This document shows, piece by piece, positions 8,644 to 17,280 of a stretch of 64,000 bases of DNA. How positions within the stretch are numbered: position 1 is the first letter of the stretch; each line of letters opens with the position of its first letter. Source of the stretch: RGIG3102 sp964369975. GTDB lineage: Bacteria; Bacillota; Clostridia; Oscillospirales; Ruminococcaceae. The stretch covers positions 124,001 through 188,000 of the forward strand of contig CAYJFZ010000003.1 in NCBI GenBank assembly GCA_964369975.1. Reading direction: 5' to 3'. The notes under the pieces were generated by a model. The model made no database searches. It was given only the letters and a program-made list of their open reading frames with translations, and had not been told where the DNA came from. The position numbers were made by a program, and so were the translations under genes.

Positions 8644-10032
8644 TTACTTTTTCTCAAATCTTCTTGCTTGTAAATCTGGGTTAAATAATTCATCTATTAC
8701 TTCTTTAGATACACCTCTTTTAGTAGCTCCCTCGATTATAGGTGTTCCATTTTTTAGAAAATCTTTTGCTATTTCGGCTGCTGCTTTGTAGCCTATAACA
8801 GGGCAAAGCGCTGTAACAAAACCACTTGAGTGGTATAATAAATCTTTACATCTTTCTTCATTAGCTTCAATGCCTACAACGCAGTTGTGAATAAATGTAT
8901 CAATAGCGCCAACTAAAACAGTTATTGTTTCATTAATTCTATTGTATATAACAGGCTCAAATGCATTTAATTCAAGTTGCCCTGCTTCACAAGCCATAGT
9001 AACAGTAACATCATTACCAATAGCTACAAAGGCTGCTTGATTTAATACTTCTGGGATAACAGGATTAATTTTGCCCGGCATAATTGAAGAACCATTTTGT
9101 TTTGCAGGAATAGTGATTTCTGCAAGACCAGCTTTTGGCCCACCATTTAAAAATCTTATATCGTTTGCTATTTTTGATAAAATAACTCCAGTCGATTTTA
9201 GAGAAGATGAGAAATGCGCAAAGCTATCAACATGTTGTGTGCCATCTATCATATCCTCAGCTTGCTTTAAATCTAAACCTGAAACTATTGATAATTCTTT
9301 TACTATGTTATGATAAAAATACTCTGATGAGTTAATTCCTGTGCCTATTGCTGTGCCACCCATATTAACTACTAAAAGACCTTCTTTTGCTTTTGTTATA
9401 TAACTTTTTGCTCTTTGTGTAGCTGTTGCATAAGCGTGGAATTCTTGCCCCAGAGTCATCGGTACTGCATCCATTAATTGAGTTCTGCCTATTTTTAATA
9501 TATCATTAAACTCAACAGATTTTGCTAAAAGCGCAGTAGATAATTGGTCTAATTTCTCTTCTAAAATTGCCACTGTTTTATATAGTGCAATTTTTAAAGA
9601 AGTAGGATAAACATCGTTTGTTGATTGAGCCATATTAACATGGTCATTTGGATGACAATATTGATAATCGCCCTTTTCTTTTGATAATTTTTCAAGGCCA
9701 ATATTAGCTATTACTTCATTAGCATTCATATTAGCACTTGTTCCTGCTCCGCCTTGAATTTGGTCTACTATAAACTCTTCTTGATATAAGCCAGCTATAA
9801 TATCATCACAAGCTAATTGAATAGCCTTTGAGATATCTTTATCTAAGTCTTTTGCTTTTTCGTTTGTAATAGCACATGCTTTTTTTATTAATGCAAGTGC
9901 TTCGATTTGAACTCTTGGAATTGGTTTAGCTGTAATGTGAAAATTCTCATACGCTCTTAAAGTCTGCACTCCATAATATGCAGATTTTAAAACTTGTTTT
10001 TCTCCTATTGAATCGCTTTCTATTCTGTACAT
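8644..10032 (-). CDS. aspA: Aspartate ammonia-lyase
   Basis: Aspartase splits L-aspartate into fumarate and ammonia in the cytosol. It belongs to the aspartase/fumarase superfamily; several features favour aspartase over class II fumarase: the start SAYYGVQTLRAYENFHI, QGGAGTSANMNANEV, and the flexible-loop signature GSSIMPGKINPVIPEVLNQ, where fumarases usually read NPTQCE. The catalytic Ser lies in this last loop. The length of 462 is normal and the ATG has TTGGAGG upstream. With the malic enzyme gene 11 bases behind it the pair suggests use of aspartate and C4 acids for ammonia, pyruvate and reducing power, though no fumarase lies in the window to join the two steps. Confidence 0.9.
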   Translation of the reverse strand: MYRIESDSIGEKQVLKSAYYGVQTLRAYENFHITAKPIPRVQIEALALIKKACAITNEKAKDLDKDISKAIQLACDDIIAGLYQEEFIVDQIQGGAGTSANMNANEVIANIGLEKLSKEKGDYQYCHPNDHVNMAQSTNDVYPTSLKIALYKTVAILEEKLDQLSTALLAKSVEFNDILKIGRTQLMDAVPMTLGQEFHAYATATQRAKSYITKAKEGLLVVNMGGTAIGTGINSSEYFYHNIVKELSIVSGLDLKQAEDMIDGTQHVDSFAHFSSSLKSTGVILSKIANDIRFLNGGPKAGLAEITIPAKQNGSSIMPGKINPVIPEVLNQAAFVAIGNDVTVTMACEAGQLELNAFEPVIYNRINETITVLVGAIDTFIHNCVVGIEANEERCKDLLYHSSGFVTALCPVIGYKAAAEIAKDFLKNGTPIIEGATKRGVSKEVIDELFNPDLQARRFEKK

Positions 10033-10368
10033 AATTCCTCCAAAAATTAATTGTTAAATTAACTTAATCATATCAAATTTAACATTTTTTGTAAACACAA
10101 AAATATGAATTACTAACAAAATAAGTCTTTTGTCTTTTTATGTTTATTAAATTAATAATTTTAGTATTAAAGTATTATTAATTAAGGTTTTGTTTATTTT
10201 TCATTTTTTATTGTAATGTCACATTGCACAAAACTTGCGATTTTAATTGTGCATTATGCATAAATAAATTAAAAAAACAAAAAAAGTATTATAAATTTTG
10301 TTTAAAACTTGTCTTATTTATCAATATATACTACAATATAGATAATAAAAACTACATTAAGGATATTT
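10033..10368. other. Intergenic region between aspA and the TraX-like gene
   Basis: These 336 AT-rich bases hold the upstream region of both divergent genes. I see no RNA gene, riboswitch or convincing coding sequence. A 64-codon frame at 10224-10418 has no ribosome binding site, lysine/tyrosine-rich low-complexity content and overlaps the next gene, so I do not call it. A TTGTGCATTATGCATAA stretch near 10246 is partly palindromic but has no known meaning. Confidence 0.6.
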
Positions 10369-11130
10369 ATGAGTACTACTACCTTAAAATTAATAGCAAG
10401 TTTGTTTATGCTTATTGACCATATAGGCCAGTTTATCCCTAATACTCCTATCCTTCTTCGCTGGATAGGTCGCTTAAGTGCGCCTATATTTTTATTTTGC
10501 TCTGTTTATGGCTTTCATTATACAAAAAATCGAAAAAAATACCTCAAAAACTTATATATCTTTTCTTTAATCTGCTCTTTATTTTTCACTTTTTTAAATT
10601 CTTGTTTTGACACTGTGGCAAAAAGCTATATTTCAAACAACATATTTTCAAGTTTGTTTTTGATATTTTTGATTGTTTATATAATAGATACTTGTAATCA
10701 AAACAAAAGAAATAAGTTTTTAGCGTTAGGTGTTTTCTTTTTATATAATACACTAAGTCTTTACTTGCAAATTCTTCTTATAGATCAAAATAATATTAGA
10801 GCCTTATCTTTAAATGGGATTATACCTAATATTTTCACTACTGAGGGTGGAATAACTCTTATATGTCTTGGCGTTTTAATGTATTATAGTAAAGAATCAA
10901 AACTAAATTTAAGTATAACTCTTTTAGTATTTTCGCTTTTGTATGCCTTAAGTGCTCCGTTAAATATAAGCAATTTGTTATATGTTACTTTTCAGTGGAT
11001 GATGATATTTTCACTAATTTTTATGTTTATGTACAATGGCAAAAAAGGTAGTGGATATAAATGTTTTTTTTATATTTTTTATCCATTGCATATAAGTTTA
11101 TTATTTTTGTTTAGTGCTATTTTTTACTGA
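10369..11130 (+). CDS. TraX family membrane protein
   Basis: This is an integral membrane protein of the TraX family (named after the F-pilin acetylase but widespread in Bacillota chromosomes), related to membrane acyltransferases. The N-terminal signature LKLIASLFMLIDHIGQF at 6-22, followed by PNTPILLRWIGRLSAPIFLF, matches the family. About seven to eight hydrophobic segments run through the protein, and it ends with a YIFYPLHI motif near 234-241 that is typical of these acyltransferase-like proteins. The ATG follows TAAGGAT. No conjugation genes are near, so a role in pilus modification is unlikely; modification of a surface or membrane component is an inference only. Confidence 0.82.
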   Translation: MSTTTLKLIASLFMLIDHIGQFIPNTPILLRWIGRLSAPIFLFCSVYGFHYTKNRKKYLKNLYIFSLICSLFFTFLNSCFDTVAKSYISNNIFSSLFLIFLIVYIIDTCNQNKRNKFLALGVFFLYNTLSLYLQILLIDQNNIRALSLNGIIPNIFTTEGGITLICLGVLMYYSKESKLNLSITLLVFSLLYALSAPLNISNLLYVTFQWMMIFSLIFMFMYNGKKGSGYKCFFYIFYPLHISLLFLFSAIFY

Positions 11131-11204
11131 TAAATAGGATAAAATTCCAATAAATTGTTTTTATAATAATATCATTTAATAATATTCTTTTTTATATTTA
11201 TACC

Positions 11205-11232
11205 TTGACTTTTTATGATAATTTAGTATAAT
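11205..11232 (+). promoter_or_regulatory. Promoter of tRNA-Ser
   Basis: TTGACT (11205-11210) and TATAAT (11227-11232) are 16 bases apart, ending 15 bases before the mature tRNA 5' end. Confidence 0.75.
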
Positions 11233-11247
11233 TATTAAGTATAATAC

Positions 11248-11337
<90 letters not shown>

Positions 11338-11350
11338 AAATAAAAAATAT

Positions 11351-11389
11351 CAATAAAAATCCACTAGCTAAGCTAGTGGATTTTTATTG
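11351..11389. terminator. Perfect 39-bp palindrome acting as bidirectional terminator
   Basis: Two 19-base arms meet at a single central base: CAATAAAAATCCACTAGCT, then A, then the exact reverse complement. It can terminate tRNA-Ser on the plus strand and the ABC exporter operon on the minus strand. Its right 29 bases match the right end of the IS200-type element at 26084-26112 except for one compensating base pair, so it may be derived from such an end. Confidence 0.85.
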
Positions 11390-11393
11390 CTTA

Positions 11394-12665
11394 CTAATGA
11401 TTATTTTCTAAATATCCTAAGTCTATATACCCCATCATATTCCTTGGCCAGTTTTTTTCTCCTGCAGCACTTTTAACTATAAAAGAAATATTTTGAAGTG
11501 GAGCATCTAATATTACAGGAGTATTGTGTTCACTTTCCTTCATTATTCTTATTAATAAATAATATTTACCTTCTACAATGTTACTTAAATCAAAAGTAAA
11601 GTCCTTTGATATAGTTTCATTTAGTGTAAAATCTGTTATAAATTCACTTTTTATTGAGCCGATAGATGTTTCATCAATATGCTTTATCAAAATTGAAATA
11701 TAAGACTTTTGCATTTTTTCTTTAATTCTAAATTTCACATTGAATTTTAAGTTTTCATTTTTATCTTTATCAAATATAACATCAACTTTTTCTAATAGTG
11801 AAAATTCATCAAGACGAGCTGTGTCATATTTTTTTTCTCTTGGGATTCCTTTTAAATCATATGAAATATTTAAAGAATTGCTTTTATCAAGATATAAATC
11901 TATCGCAGAATCAACATCTCCATCAAATATTTTTTTGCCCTTTTCCATAACTATACATCTTGAGCAAAACTGCTTTATAAATTGCATATTATGACTAACA
12001 AATAAAACACATTTCCCATCTTCTTGAGCAATTTGAGTCATTTTATTGATGCATTTTTGCTGAAACTGTGCATCGCCTACGGCCAAAACTTCATCCATAA
12101 TAACTATATTATTATCAAGATGCGATGCCACTGAAAATGCAAGTTTTACAAACATACCACTTGAATATCTTTTAACTGGTGTATCAATAAATTCTCTACA
12201 CTCACTAAACTCAATAATTTCTTCGATTTTTGAATCTATTTCTGGAATAGTCATCCCTAAAATAGTGCCATTTAAGTAAATATTTTCTCGCCCTGTCATT
12301 TCAGGAACAAAGCCTGTCCCCACTTCAAGCATGCTTGAAATTTTACCATTATACTTAATGCTCCCTTTAGAAGGAGTGGTTATGCTACATATTAATTTTA
12401 ACAATGTGCTTTTACCAGCGCCATTGTGTCCGATAACCCCTATTTTTTCACCTTCATAACATTCAATATCTAAATCTTTTATAGCATAGAACGGTTTATT
12501 TGAGGAAATAATAGCTTCACCAATTTTTAATGTTGGATCTTCTTTACCTCGAATTTTAGCCCACCAGCTTTGAACATCTTCTGTTAATGTCCCTCTACCT
12601 ATCTGGCCTAATTTATATATCTTTGAAAGATTTTTTATTTTTAATACAAGTTTTTTATTATCCAT
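11394..12665 (-). CDS. Polysaccharide ABC exporter, ATP-binding subunit with Wzt-like C-terminal domain
   Basis: This is the nucleotide-binding subunit of an ABC-2 exporter that pushes a finished glycan (teichoic acid, O-antigen-like or capsular chain) across the membrane. It has the Walker A GHNGAGKST at 79-87, the signature YSSGM at 167-171, Walker B IVIMDE at 187-192 and the H-loop VSHN near 225. Residues 270-423 form an extra beta-rich domain, as in Wzt proteins, where the domain recognises the end of the exported chain. It lies 1 base after the permease gene, so the two are co-translated. It is the last gene of the glycan cluster on this strand. Confidence 0.92.
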   Translation of the reverse strand: MDNKKLVLKIKNLSKIYKLGQIGRGTLTEDVQSWWAKIRGKEDPTLKIGEAIISSNKPFYAIKDLDIECYEGEKIGVIGHNGAGKSTLLKLICSITTPSKGSIKYNGKISSMLEVGTGFVPEMTGRENIYLNGTILGMTIPEIDSKIEEIIEFSECREFIDTPVKRYSSGMFVKLAFSVASHLDNNIVIMDEVLAVGDAQFQQKCINKMTQIAQEDGKCVLFVSHNMQFIKQFCSRCIVMEKGKKIFDGDVDSAIDLYLDKSNSLNISYDLKGIPREKKYDTARLDEFSLLEKVDVIFDKDKNENLKFNVKFRIKEKMQKSYISILIKHIDETSIGSIKSEFITDFTLNETISKDFTFDLSNIVEGKYYLLIRIMKESEHNTPVILDAPLQNISFIVKSAAGEKNWPRNMMGYIDLGYLENNH

Positions 12666-12666
12666 A

Positions 12667-13509
12667 TTATATTACATCCACAAAATTTTTCTCTGTTTTC
12701 TTAAACGCTAATATTCCTATTACGAACATCAAAAGTGTTGTAACTAAAGAAAGTGCCCAATAACCCCAGCTAATATGACCTGCGTTCAAAAGTGAAAATC
12801 TAAAAATCTCCACAGCTGTAGAAACTGGATTTAACATAACTACAATCCTTGTTATACCACCAAGTGTAGATGCTGGATAAACTATTGGCGTTACATACAT
12901 CCAAAGTTGAACTAAAACGGGAAATACATAAATTAAATCTCTATATTTTGAAGTAATAGATGTTATAATCAGCCCTACACCCATACTTAAAATCATCATT
13001 TGAATAATCACTATGGGTAATAAAATTATTGTTGGTGCAAAACTAACCTCGCTACCTGTTATAAAGTAATATATAAAGAAAATAAAATAAAAGCTTAGTT
13101 GAAGCAAGAAATTTAAAAATGATGTTATAGTCGTCGCTATGGGTACACTTAATCTTGTAAAATATACTTTTTCAAACATCCCTGAATTTGATATAAATGT
13201 AGTCGCCACACTATTGGTATTACTGGAAACTAAAGTCCACAAAATATTTCCAGACATATAAAATAATATTTGCGGTACTCCATCTGTTGATATTCCTGCA
13301 AGTTCTCCGAAAATAAATGTAAAAATGACTGATGTCATCAATGGGTTTATAACTATCCACGCTGGCCCCAGAATAGTCTGTTTGTATAATGCTGTAAAAT
13401 TCTTTTTTACAAACATTTTTATTAAATCTTTCGATTTGATTATCTCTTTTAAATTAAGATTTATCTCTTTTTTGCTTGCATAAACCTCAGTAGTGAATTT
13501 TTGTTCCAA
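12667..13509 (-). CDS. Polysaccharide ABC exporter, ABC-2 permease subunit
   Basis: This is the membrane subunit of the Wzm/TagG type, partner of the ATPase just downstream. Six hydrophobic segments are visible after a cytoplasmic amphipathic N-terminus, with the family pattern KQTILGPAWIVINPL before the first segment and YVTPIVYP in the middle. A longer frame starts with ATG at 13524, but that ATG overlaps the Shine-Dalgarno sequence GGGAGGAG (13515-13522), so translation should start at the TTG at 13509, five bases after it. The length is then 280. The pair exports a glycan made by the glycosyltransferases encoded just upstream. Confidence 0.92.
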   Translation of the reverse strand: MEQKFTTEVYASKKEINLNLKEIIKSKDLIKMFVKKNFTALYKQTILGPAWIVINPLMTSVIFTFIFGELAGISTDGVPQILFYMSGNILWTLVSSNTNSVATTFISNSGMFEKVYFTRLSVPIATTITSFLNFLLQLSFYFIFFIYYFITGSEVSFAPTIILLPIVIIQMMILSMGVGLIITSITSKYRDLIYVFPVLVQLWMYVTPIVYPASTLGGITRIVVMLNPVSTAVEIFRFSLLNAGHISWGYWALSLVTTLLMFVIGILAFKKTEKNFVDVI

Positions 13510-13648
13510 TATAACTCCTCCCATATCATACTTATTTTTGTCTTTTATTATACTACATTTTAGTAATTACATCAAGATAATTAGATAACTATGAAATTAA
13601 TTTTTATTCGATTTTTATTGCAAAATCTTCATTAACTTATACATTTCA

Positions 13649-14650
13649 TTACTTAACTTTTCTTATCATATAAACACCTATAATAGGAATAATGATTAAG
13701 TTAAAGTAAGTGCTCACTAAAATGATTTTTTTGTATAATGAAGATTTTTTAGCAATTTTAAATAATATTTTTTTATTTCTAATCATGCTTTTCATTTTTT
13801 TTATCTCTTTAATTTTTTCCTGAATATTCAAATTAGTAGCTACACTACAATAAAAAATATAATTAGCATAATTTTCTTGCAATATTTCATTTAAGTCAAC
13901 TGTATTTTCAATCCCTTGAGCTTTTGCAATATCCAAAACTGTTTGCCAAAATTGTTTTTCCTGCATAGGTATATTAAAATTATATAAGCTGGTAGTAGAA
14001 TTACTATTCATCCTGTAATTATATAATGGCTCTGCATCAAGTAAAACAATCTTTTCACACTTAGTGTATGCTGCCATGTTCATTAATAAATCTTCGCCTC
14101 TAATTTGAGATTCTGGACAAATTTTAATTCCATATTTTACAATTTCTTTTTTATACATTTTCGTCCAACGGTTATTATAAGCAAATACTTCTTCATTTAA
14201 GGCTATCTTTTCTATCAATTTGCTTTTAATATCTTGTTTGTTAAGTGACAAAAAAGGGGTGCTGTATTTAATGATTTTGTTATTGACCACTGTTTTGTAG
14301 CCTATTTGAGTAATATCTGCTTCATGTTCAATTATATAATTATAAAGTATTTCTAAAAAATTTCTCTCTACCCAATCATCACTGTCAATGAATGAAATGT
14401 ATTCGCTTTTAGCTAAATTAATCCCAGTTCTTAACGCTTTTGTTACACCGCTATTCTTTTGATGAATAACCTTGATTCTTTTATCCTTTTGTTTCCATTC
14501 ATCACATATTAAAGGAGAATTATCAGTGCTTCCATCATCAACTAAAATAATTTCAATATGTTTTAAAGTTTGATTTATGACTGATTCTATACATTTATTT
14601 AAATACTCTTCAACATTATACACTGGGATAATAACTGATACTAATGCCAT
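13649..14650 (-). CDS. Family 2 glycosyltransferase (tandem copy 1)
   Basis: This is a GT-A fold, nucleotide-sugar-dependent inverting glycosyltransferase. The nucleotide-binding start MALVSVIIPVYN, VDDGSTDNS at 37-45 and the metal-binding DSDD at 89-92 are all present. The C-terminal third (from about 230) has no clear motif and ends in a hydrophobic stretch (about 305-328) that probably touches the membrane. It begins exactly where the preceding glycosyltransferase gene ends. The first 100 residues are almost the same as in the two genes upstream, showing local duplication, while the C-terminal halves differ, which suggests different acceptors. Sugar donor and acceptor are unknown. Confidence 0.88.
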   Translation of the reverse strand: MALVSVIIPVYNVEEYLNKCIESVINQTLKHIEIILVDDGSTDNSPLICDEWKQKDKRIKVIHQKNSGVTKALRTGINLAKSEYISFIDSDDWVERNFLEILYNYIIEHEADITQIGYKTVVNNKIIKYSTPFLSLNKQDIKSKLIEKIALNEEVFAYNNRWTKMYKKEIVKYGIKICPESQIRGEDLLMNMAAYTKCEKIVLLDAEPLYNYRMNSNSTTSLYNFNIPMQEKQFWQTVLDIAKAQGIENTVDLNEILQENYANYIFYCSVATNLNIQEKIKEIKKMKSMIRNKKILFKIAKKSSLYKKIILVSTYFNLIIIPIIGVYMIRKVK

Positions 14651-15637
14651 TTATATTCCTCCAAAAATATATTTAAACCAAATTTTTGCGATAATCCTTG
14701 TTAATATTGGATTTATTTTAAAGCTGTATAGCACTACTTTGTGTTGAATGGTAATTGAATCATTATTTTGAATAGTTTTATAAGCCTTTTTAAAGTACTT
14801 TCTACATCCTTCAATTTTAGTTCTTGCTATTTTTGAATAAGTTTTTAATCGACCAATTTGTATGAATATAGTATATAAGTAATCTTTTTCTGCTAATTTT
14901 CTTAATTCTTCATCTTTTTTTGTAAAATACATCATTCTATCATACAATGCATCTATTGCATCAGTAAAATTGTATTCATTTATATTAGAAGAAATATTTT
15001 TATCATCGCTATGCTTTACATAAAAGTATAAACTTTCATCAATCAAAATAATTTTATCACAAGGATAAATTAATCTATGCGCTACCGCTTCATCTTCATT
15101 TACTTTGCCTATTGGATATTCTACATTTTCAAATAGATTTCTCTTATAAATTTTAGCACAAGACGATATAAATGTTACAGGTATACTGCTTAACATTTTA
15201 CATATTTCTTTACCGCTAAATACGCCTTTTGATATTTTGCATTGGTCAGTGTTAATAACTTTTCCTTTTTCAGTAACTCTATTAAAATTACACACCACCA
15301 TATCTGCAGAATCTTCTTTTGCTACATTATATAATTTTTCAAGATAATTAAAATCAACATAATCATCGCTATCTATGAATGCTATATATTGCGATGTGGA
15401 AGTTTTCACTCCTACATTCCTAGCAGGCGAAACCCCATAGTTTTCTTGGTGTATAACTTTTATTCTACTATCTTTTTTCTCCCATTCATCACAGATATTA
15501 GAAGAGTTATCATCACTTCCATCGTTGACTAATATTATCTCAATATCTTTTAAAGTTTGATTTACCACCGACTTTATACATTTATCTAAATATTTTTCAA
15601 CATTATATAACGGGATAATAACTGATACTAACGCCAT
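14651..15637 (-). CDS. Family 2 glycosyltransferase (tandem copy 2)
   Basis: This is a second GT2 enzyme for the same surface glycan. It has the start MALVSVIIPLYN, VNDGSDDNS at 37-45 and DSDD at 89-92, with the DEAVAHRL acidic motif near 190 where the catalytic base of this subfamily usually lies. It lies 3 bases behind the gene upstream and directly abuts the one downstream, so all three should be translated together. At the DNA level its first 170 bases are very close to the same part of the upstream gene (15470-15637 against 16495-16660). Donor and acceptor are unknown. Confidence 0.88.
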   Translation of the reverse strand: MALVSVIIPLYNVEKYLDKCIKSVVNQTLKDIEIILVNDGSDDNSSNICDEWEKKDSRIKVIHQENYGVSPARNVGVKTSTSQYIAFIDSDDYVDFNYLEKLYNVAKEDSADMVVCNFNRVTEKGKVINTDQCKISKGVFSGKEICKMLSSIPVTFISSCAKIYKRNLFENVEYPIGKVNEDEAVAHRLIYPCDKIILIDESLYFYVKHSDDKNISSNINEYNFTDAIDALYDRMMYFTKKDEELRKLAEKDYLYTIFIQIGRLKTYSKIARTKIEGCRKYFKKAYKTIQNNDSITIQHKVVLYSFKINPILTRIIAKIWFKYIFGGI

Positions 15638-15640
15638 TTA

Positions 15641-16660
15641 TTATTTACCTAACTTTCTAATTTTAATTATTATTTGTGTTCCTATTGAAACCACTATAAA
15701 CATTTTCATTCTAACGAGTCTAAATAAACTCTTTAAAGGATTATCAACTATATTTGAATAATCTTTTAAGATTGTTTTATTGTTCATTTCTTTATAGCTT
15801 CTTTTTAAATATTTTGACTTCCTATAAAAATTAATATCAGAGCTTATTATCATTTGAATCAATCCACAATACGCATAATCTTCTCTTATTTTTAATCCAC
15901 TTGCTCTTAAATTAAACATTTCAGCTATTTTATTCACTTCATTAAAATAAGATTTTTGATTTCCAAATAAATGTTCCTTAAATAAACGAGACATTGAGTT
16001 TGGAAGTTGTCTATAATGATATAAATAGCAATTTTTCAATATAATTTTCTTCTCACAAAACGAATAAGCCCATAGATTAATTAAGGCATCTTCTCTTAAT
16101 TTTATATTATTTTCAATATTTGATAAGACTTTTATAATCAATTCTTTTTTGTAAAGTTTATTCCATACATAAGAATCAATTCCCTGCAAATAATAATCTT
16201 CTTCTATATAAGGCTTTACTATTTTATTAAAAGTATCATTTTCTTTTAAAATCTCTTCAACTTCGTAACCAAAATCCTGAGTTGTATCATCTTCATAAAA
16301 TAATCTAACGCCACACTGTACCATATCTGCATTATGAGCAAGCGCTTTATCATATAAAATTTCAATCATATTATCTTCAATATAATCATCACTGTCAATG
16401 AATCCAATATAATTAGAAGTTGAAAGTTTAGTGCCAAATTCTCTTACTTTAAATAGACCTTTATTTTCTTGGTGAACAACTTTAATTCTATTATCTTTTT
16501 TCTCCCATTCATCACAGATATTAGAAGAGTTATCCGTGCTTCCATCGTTGATTAATATTATCTCTATATCTTTTAGGGTTTGATTTACCACCGACTTTAT
16601 ACATTTATCTAAATATTTTTCTGTATTATATATTGGGATAATAATTGATACTAATGCCAT
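15641..16660 (-). CDS. Family 2 glycosyltransferase (tandem copy 3)
   Basis: This is the third of three adjacent GT2 paralogues. It carries MALVSIIIPIYN, INDGSTDNS and DSDD at 89-92, then LREDALINLW near 205 as the likely base-containing motif. The open frame extends to an ATG at 16735, but the extra 25 codons have no family counterpart and would overlap the divergent acyltransferase gene. The ATG at 16660 has AAAGGAAAG upstream and aligns exactly with the starts of both paralogues, so I use it. The C-terminus is basic and partly hydrophobic. It probably starts the downstream transcript of three transferases plus the exporter. Confidence 0.88.
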   Translation of the reverse strand: MALVSIIIPIYNTEKYLDKCIKSVVNQTLKDIEIILINDGSTDNSSNICDEWEKKDNRIKVVHQENKGLFKVREFGTKLSTSNYIGFIDSDDYIEDNMIEILYDKALAHNADMVQCGVRLFYEDDTTQDFGYEVEEILKENDTFNKIVKPYIEEDYYLQGIDSYVWNKLYKKELIIKVLSNIENNIKLREDALINLWAYSFCEKKIILKNCYLYHYRQLPNSMSRLFKEHLFGNQKSYFNEVNKIAEMFNLRASGLKIREDYAYCGLIQMIISSDINFYRKSKYLKRSYKEMNNKTILKDYSNIVDNPLKSLFRLVRMKMFIVVSIGTQIIIKIRKLGK

Positions 16661-16722
16661 CTTAAACTTTCCTTTACTTTTATATACATATTTGCTATAC
16701 TCTTTTAAAAGGATGTGAAAAT

Positions 16723-17280
16723 ATGAATTCAACACTTAAAAAAATTATAAATTCTGATTTGGATCGCAGCTTCGGCAAGGATGTTCGTCCAAAATTTTAC
16801 AAAATACTTAATCCTTCAATTAGATGTACAATAGCTTTTAGAAAGGCTGCCTACTATTCTAAATCTAACAATAAAATTAAATTTTTATTTGCTAGAATAC
16901 ATTATCTATACTTATCTCAAAAATTTCATTTTAGTATACCGTACACTACAAAAATTGGTCCTGGGTTTACTGTTGGGCATACTGGTAGTGTGATAATTAA
17001 TGAAGATGCTATTTTAGGGCGAAATATTAACATTGCTACTGGCGCCGTGATAGGTGCTACTTCAGGCGAAAATGCTGGAGTACCAACAATTTCTGACTCT
17101 GTGTGGATTGGTAGCAACTCAATTATCGTTGGGGATATAACTATCGGAGAAGATGTTTTAATTGCACCTGGTGCATATGTGAACTTCGATGTTCCTTCTC
17201 ACAGTGTTGTCTTAGGTAATCCCGGCACAATCCATCCAAAAGAAAGCGCTACCAAAGATTATATAAATAATAAGATTTAA
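16723..17280 (+). CDS. Hexapeptide-repeat acyltransferase (serine acetyltransferase-like)
   Basis: This is an O-acyltransferase of the left-handed parallel beta-helix class. Residues 75-170 show the [LIV]-G-x4 repeat (GPGFTVGHTGSVIINEDA, GRNINIATGAVIGA, SVWIGSNSIIVGDITIGED), with the catalytic-type histidine in VGHTG. The N-terminal helical part (SDLDRSFGK...) resembles the small CysE-like acetyltransferases found in polysaccharide loci rather than full-length cysteine-biosynthetic CysE. It is the only plus-strand gene inside the glycan cluster and its stop overlaps the stop of the convergent GT4 gene by 4 bases (TTAA). An acetyl decoration of the glycan is likely but inferred. Confidence 0.82.
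   Translation: MNSTLKKIINSDLDRSFGKDVRPKFYKILNPSIRCTIAFRKAAYYSKSNNKIKFLFARIHYLYLSQKFHFSIPYTTKIGPGFTVGHTGSVIINEDAILGRNINIATGAVIGATSGENAGVPTISDSVWIGSNSIIVGDITIGEDVLIAPGAYVNFDVPSHSVVLGNPGTIHPKESATKDYINNKI

Noticed and set aside
8644..10032. Class II fumarase instead of aspartase
   Set aside because: The signature loop reads NPVIPEVLNQ and the N-terminus matches aspartase; fumarases usually have NPTQCE at this place.
10224..10418. 64-codon plus-strand frame before the TraX-like gene
   Set aside because: It has no ribosome binding site, is Lys/Tyr/Asn-rich low-complexity sequence and overlaps the start of the real gene.
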